Source: an uncultured Rhizobium sp.
GTDB lineage: Bacteria; Pseudomonadota; Alphaproteobacteria; Rhizobiales; Rhizobiaceae
Assembly: GCA_945952045.1 (NCBI GenBank)
Contig: CAMFHE010000004.1
Location: 62,001-126,000, forward strand
Reading direction: 5' to 3'
DNA length: 64,000 bases
Position 1 is the first letter of the stretch. Every line of letters starts with the position of its first letter. A model generated the notes under the pieces. The model was not told where the DNA came from, did not search any database, and worked only from the letters and a program-made list of their open reading frames with translations. The position numbers and the translations under genes were made by a program. Below, one piece after another: positions 62,461 to 64,000 of this stretch.

Positions 62461-62589
62461 GCTGGTGACTTCCTTTTTCTGATGCTTCGAGGCTAGCGGC
62501 GCAGCCTGTCCGATCCAAAGGCCAAAGCACCAATTTCCATCGCGAAGCGGGAAATTAAATCTGCCGCAATCCGCTTTCGCAGCAAATTT

Positions 62590-62614
62590 TATCTACTAAT
62601 TTTATAGATATAAT
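62590..62614 (+). promoter_or_regulatory. AT-rich divergent control region with inverted repeat
   Basis: TATCTA (62590-62595) and TAGATA (62605-62610) form an inverted repeat with a 9-bp centre. TATAAT at 62609-62614 is a consensus -10 box for the rightward SDR gene; the -35 box is weak. The AT-rich patch lies between divergent sugar genes. No regulator gene is adjacent, so the cognate repressor or activator must be encoded elsewhere. Confidence 0.45.
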
Positions 62615-62739
62615 CTATTTTGCGACCGACGCGACATTGCCGATGAAAATCAGGCGGTTGCGGCAACAGGAGCATGCATGACCATCGACGCCTCAAGCGT
62701 GAAAACGCCGGGAGCGGTCGGGTATCGGGAAGGAATTCG

Positions 62740-63555
62740 ATGTCGCAGTATCTCTCTTCACTCTTCTCGCTGGACGGCAAGACGGCGCTGATCGCGGGCG
62801 GCGCCGGCGCCATCGGCTCGGCGATTTCGCTGGCCTTCGCCAAGGCCGGCGCGCGCGTCCTCGTCCACGATCTCTCCTCCGAGCGGCTCGCCGCCCTTGA
62901 GGCGCGTTTCAAGGAGGAGAACCTGCCCTTCCATGGTATCCAGGCCGATCTCTCCGGCGAAGCCGCCTGCAACGATCTCGTCGAACGGGCGCGCCCGGCG
63001 ACGGGACGCATCGATATCCTCGTCAATCTCCAGGGCACCAATCGCCGCAAGCCGATCGTCGAGGTCAGCCAGGACGATTTCGACGCCATCACGGCGGTGA
63101 ATTTCCGCAGCGTCTATTTCCTGTCGAAGGCTGTGCAGCCGGTCATGAAGGCGCAGGGCGGCGGCAAGATCCTGCATTTCAGCTCGCTGTCGGCGAACAT
63201 CTCCTTCGACACCATCTCCGTCTATGCGGCGACGAAGGCGGCGGTGACCTCGCTGACCCGCTCGATGGCGCATGAATGGGCGGGCGACAATATCCAGGTC
63301 AACGCCATCGAGCCAGGCTTCGTGAAGACGGAATTCACCCGGCCGCTCTGGGATGACGACTATCGCGGCCGCTGGTTCGCGGACTATATTCCCGCCGGCC
63401 ATCTCGCCGTGCCGGAAGACCTGATCACCACGGCGCTCAGCCTCGTCGCGCCGGCCTCGCGCTATATCACCGGGCGAAACGTGGTGGTCGATGGCGGCGT
63501 GCTGTCCGGCGATTCCTGGGTGGAAAAGCAGGGCCGCCCTTCCGCCTATCCTTGA
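62740..63555 (+). CDS. SDR family oxidoreductase
   Basis: A 271-residue short-chain dehydrogenase. The cofactor motif reads IAGGAGAIGSAIS near residue 19, with the usual TGxxxGIG opened by Ala instead of Thr. The catalytic tetrad includes Ser in HFSSLSANISF and Tyr/Lys in YAATKAAVTSL near residue 161. The C-terminal ITGRNVVVDGG is typical of 2-deoxy-D-gluconate or KduD-like dehydrogenases. GGGAAGGA supports the ATG at 62740. It is divergent from the sugar operon and could oxidise or reduce a keto sugar acid from that pathway; that is inference. Confidence 0.82.
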   Translation: MSQYLSSLFSLDGKTALIAGGAGAIGSAISLAFAKAGARVLVHDLSSERLAALEARFKEENLPFHGIQADLSGEAACNDLVERARPATGRIDILVNLQGTNRRKPIVEVSQDDFDAITAVNFRSVYFLSKAVQPVMKAQGGGKILHFSSLSANISFDTISVYAATKAAVTSLTRSMAHEWAGDNIQVNAIEPGFVKTEFTRPLWDDDYRGRWFADYIPAGHLAVPEDLITTALSLVAPASRYITGRNVVVDGGVLSGDSWVEKQGRPSAYP

Positions 63556-63596
63556 GCATCCGCGGCGCAACACGACGAAACGCAGGAAGAACCGCC

Positions 63597-64000
63597 ATGA
63601 CCGACTGGCTCATCCAGACCGAAGACCTCTCCTCTCTCCTTGCTGACCGGCCCGGCAACCTCGTCGTGCTGGATTGCTCCTGGTATCTGCCGGAGGCGGG
63701 CAAACATGCCTGGGACGATTTCGTCGCCGGCCACATTCCCGGCGCGCGCTTCATCGATCTCGGCGATATCTCCGACCCGGATTCGCCCTATGTGAACATG
63801 CTGCCGACGGCCGATCTCTTCGCGCGACAGGTCGGTCGCCTGGGGATCGGCAACGATACCGACGTCGTCATCTATGACGCCGGCTACGTGTCCTGCCGCC
63901 TGTGGTGGATGTTCCGCACCTTCGGCCATGCGCGCGTGCGCATCCTCGATGGCGGCTGGCGCAAATGGAAGGCGGAAGGCAGGCCGATCGAGACCGGCGA
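63597..64000 (+). CDS. sulfurtransferase (3-mercaptopyruvate/thiosulfate type), partial
   Basis: The first 134 codons of a gene that runs past the window end. The N-terminal rhodanese domain starts DWLIQTEDLSSLLADRPGNLVVLDCSWYLP and continues with FVAGHIPGARFIDLGDISDPDSPYVNMLP near residue 45 and VVIYDAGYVSCRLWWMFRTFGHARVRILDGGWRKWK near residue 90. These match the SseA-type two-domain family, where the catalytic Cys is in the second domain, not yet reached here. It moves sulfur from 3-mercaptopyruvate or thiosulfate to acceptors such as cyanide. It lies 41 bp after the SDR gene; a functional link is not evident. Confidence 0.85.
   Translation, partial: MTDWLIQTEDLSSLLADRPGNLVVLDCSWYLPEAGKHAWDDFVAGHIPGARFIDLGDISDPDSPYVNMLPTADLFARQVGRLGIGNDTDVVIYDAGYVSCRLWWMFRTFGHARVRILDGGWRKWKAEGRPIETG

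Overview
This 64 kb window is GC-rich, gene-dense alphaproteobacterial DNA and looks like a member of the Rhizobiaceae (Rhizobium, Agrobacterium, Shinella or Ensifer type). Pointers to that group are the membrane urate hydroxylase PuuD with a cytochrome c tail, a fused PuuE-UraD protein, a LigD gene next to two Ku genes, several ribose-type sugar ABC systems and short rhizobial-style intergenic palindromes. I saw no rRNA, tRNA, CRISPR array, transposase or phage gene, so this is a catabolic and accessory stretch of a chromosome or large replicon.

Layout. 0.2-0.6 kb holds a small lipoprotein. 0.6-14.9 kb is a sugar-acid locus built around a divergent GntR-controlled promoter. To the left are gntR, a UxaA-type dehydratase, a GMC oxidoreductase, an SDR and a GldA-type dehydrogenase. 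To the right are an Fe-dependent alcohol dehydrogenase, an ABC transporter, an aldo/keto reductase, a FucU mutarotase and a lactonase. The right arm matches a non-phosphorylating L-fucose-type pathway. 14.9-18.2 kb carries a LysE exporter, a Kdo/heptose-kinase-like protein and an EptA phosphoethanolamine transferase.

18.2-38.2 kb is a near-continuous purine-to-glycerate block. It has guanine deaminase, xanthine dehydrogenase (XdhABC), urate hydroxylase, HIU hydrolase, a fused OHCU decarboxylase/allantoinase, ureidoglycolate lyase and an NCS2 purine permease. Beside them lies the glyoxylate-consuming set Gcl, Hyi, GlxR and glycerate kinase with its IclR regulator. Only an allantoate-degrading enzyme is missing. 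Two toxin-antitoxin pairs, each with a palindromic operator over its promoter, sit on either side of the xdh-hiuH-puuE-allA core.

38.5-54.7 kb is mixed: a beta-ketoadipyl-CoA-type thiolase; a sigma-54-dependent AcoR-like activator with its enhancer palindrome and a near-perfect -24/-12 promoter in front of a Zn alcohol dehydrogenase and a flavin monooxygenase; a tightly overlapping exonuclease / unknown / 2H-phosphoesterase operon; a thioredoxin-reductase-like flavoprotein beside an Rrf2 regulator; a GGDEF-EAL protein; and the LigD-Ku-Ku end-joining set.

54.8-64.0 kb holds an aldo/keto reductase and a minus-strand sugar operon (binding protein, ATPase, permease, a 646-residue protein that I think is D-apionate lactonase, and a Gfo/Idh/MocA dehydrogenase that I think is D-apiose dehydrogenase). 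After it come a divergent SDR and a sulfurtransferase cut by the window end.

All functions are read from sequence motifs, family knowledge and gene order; no database search was possible.
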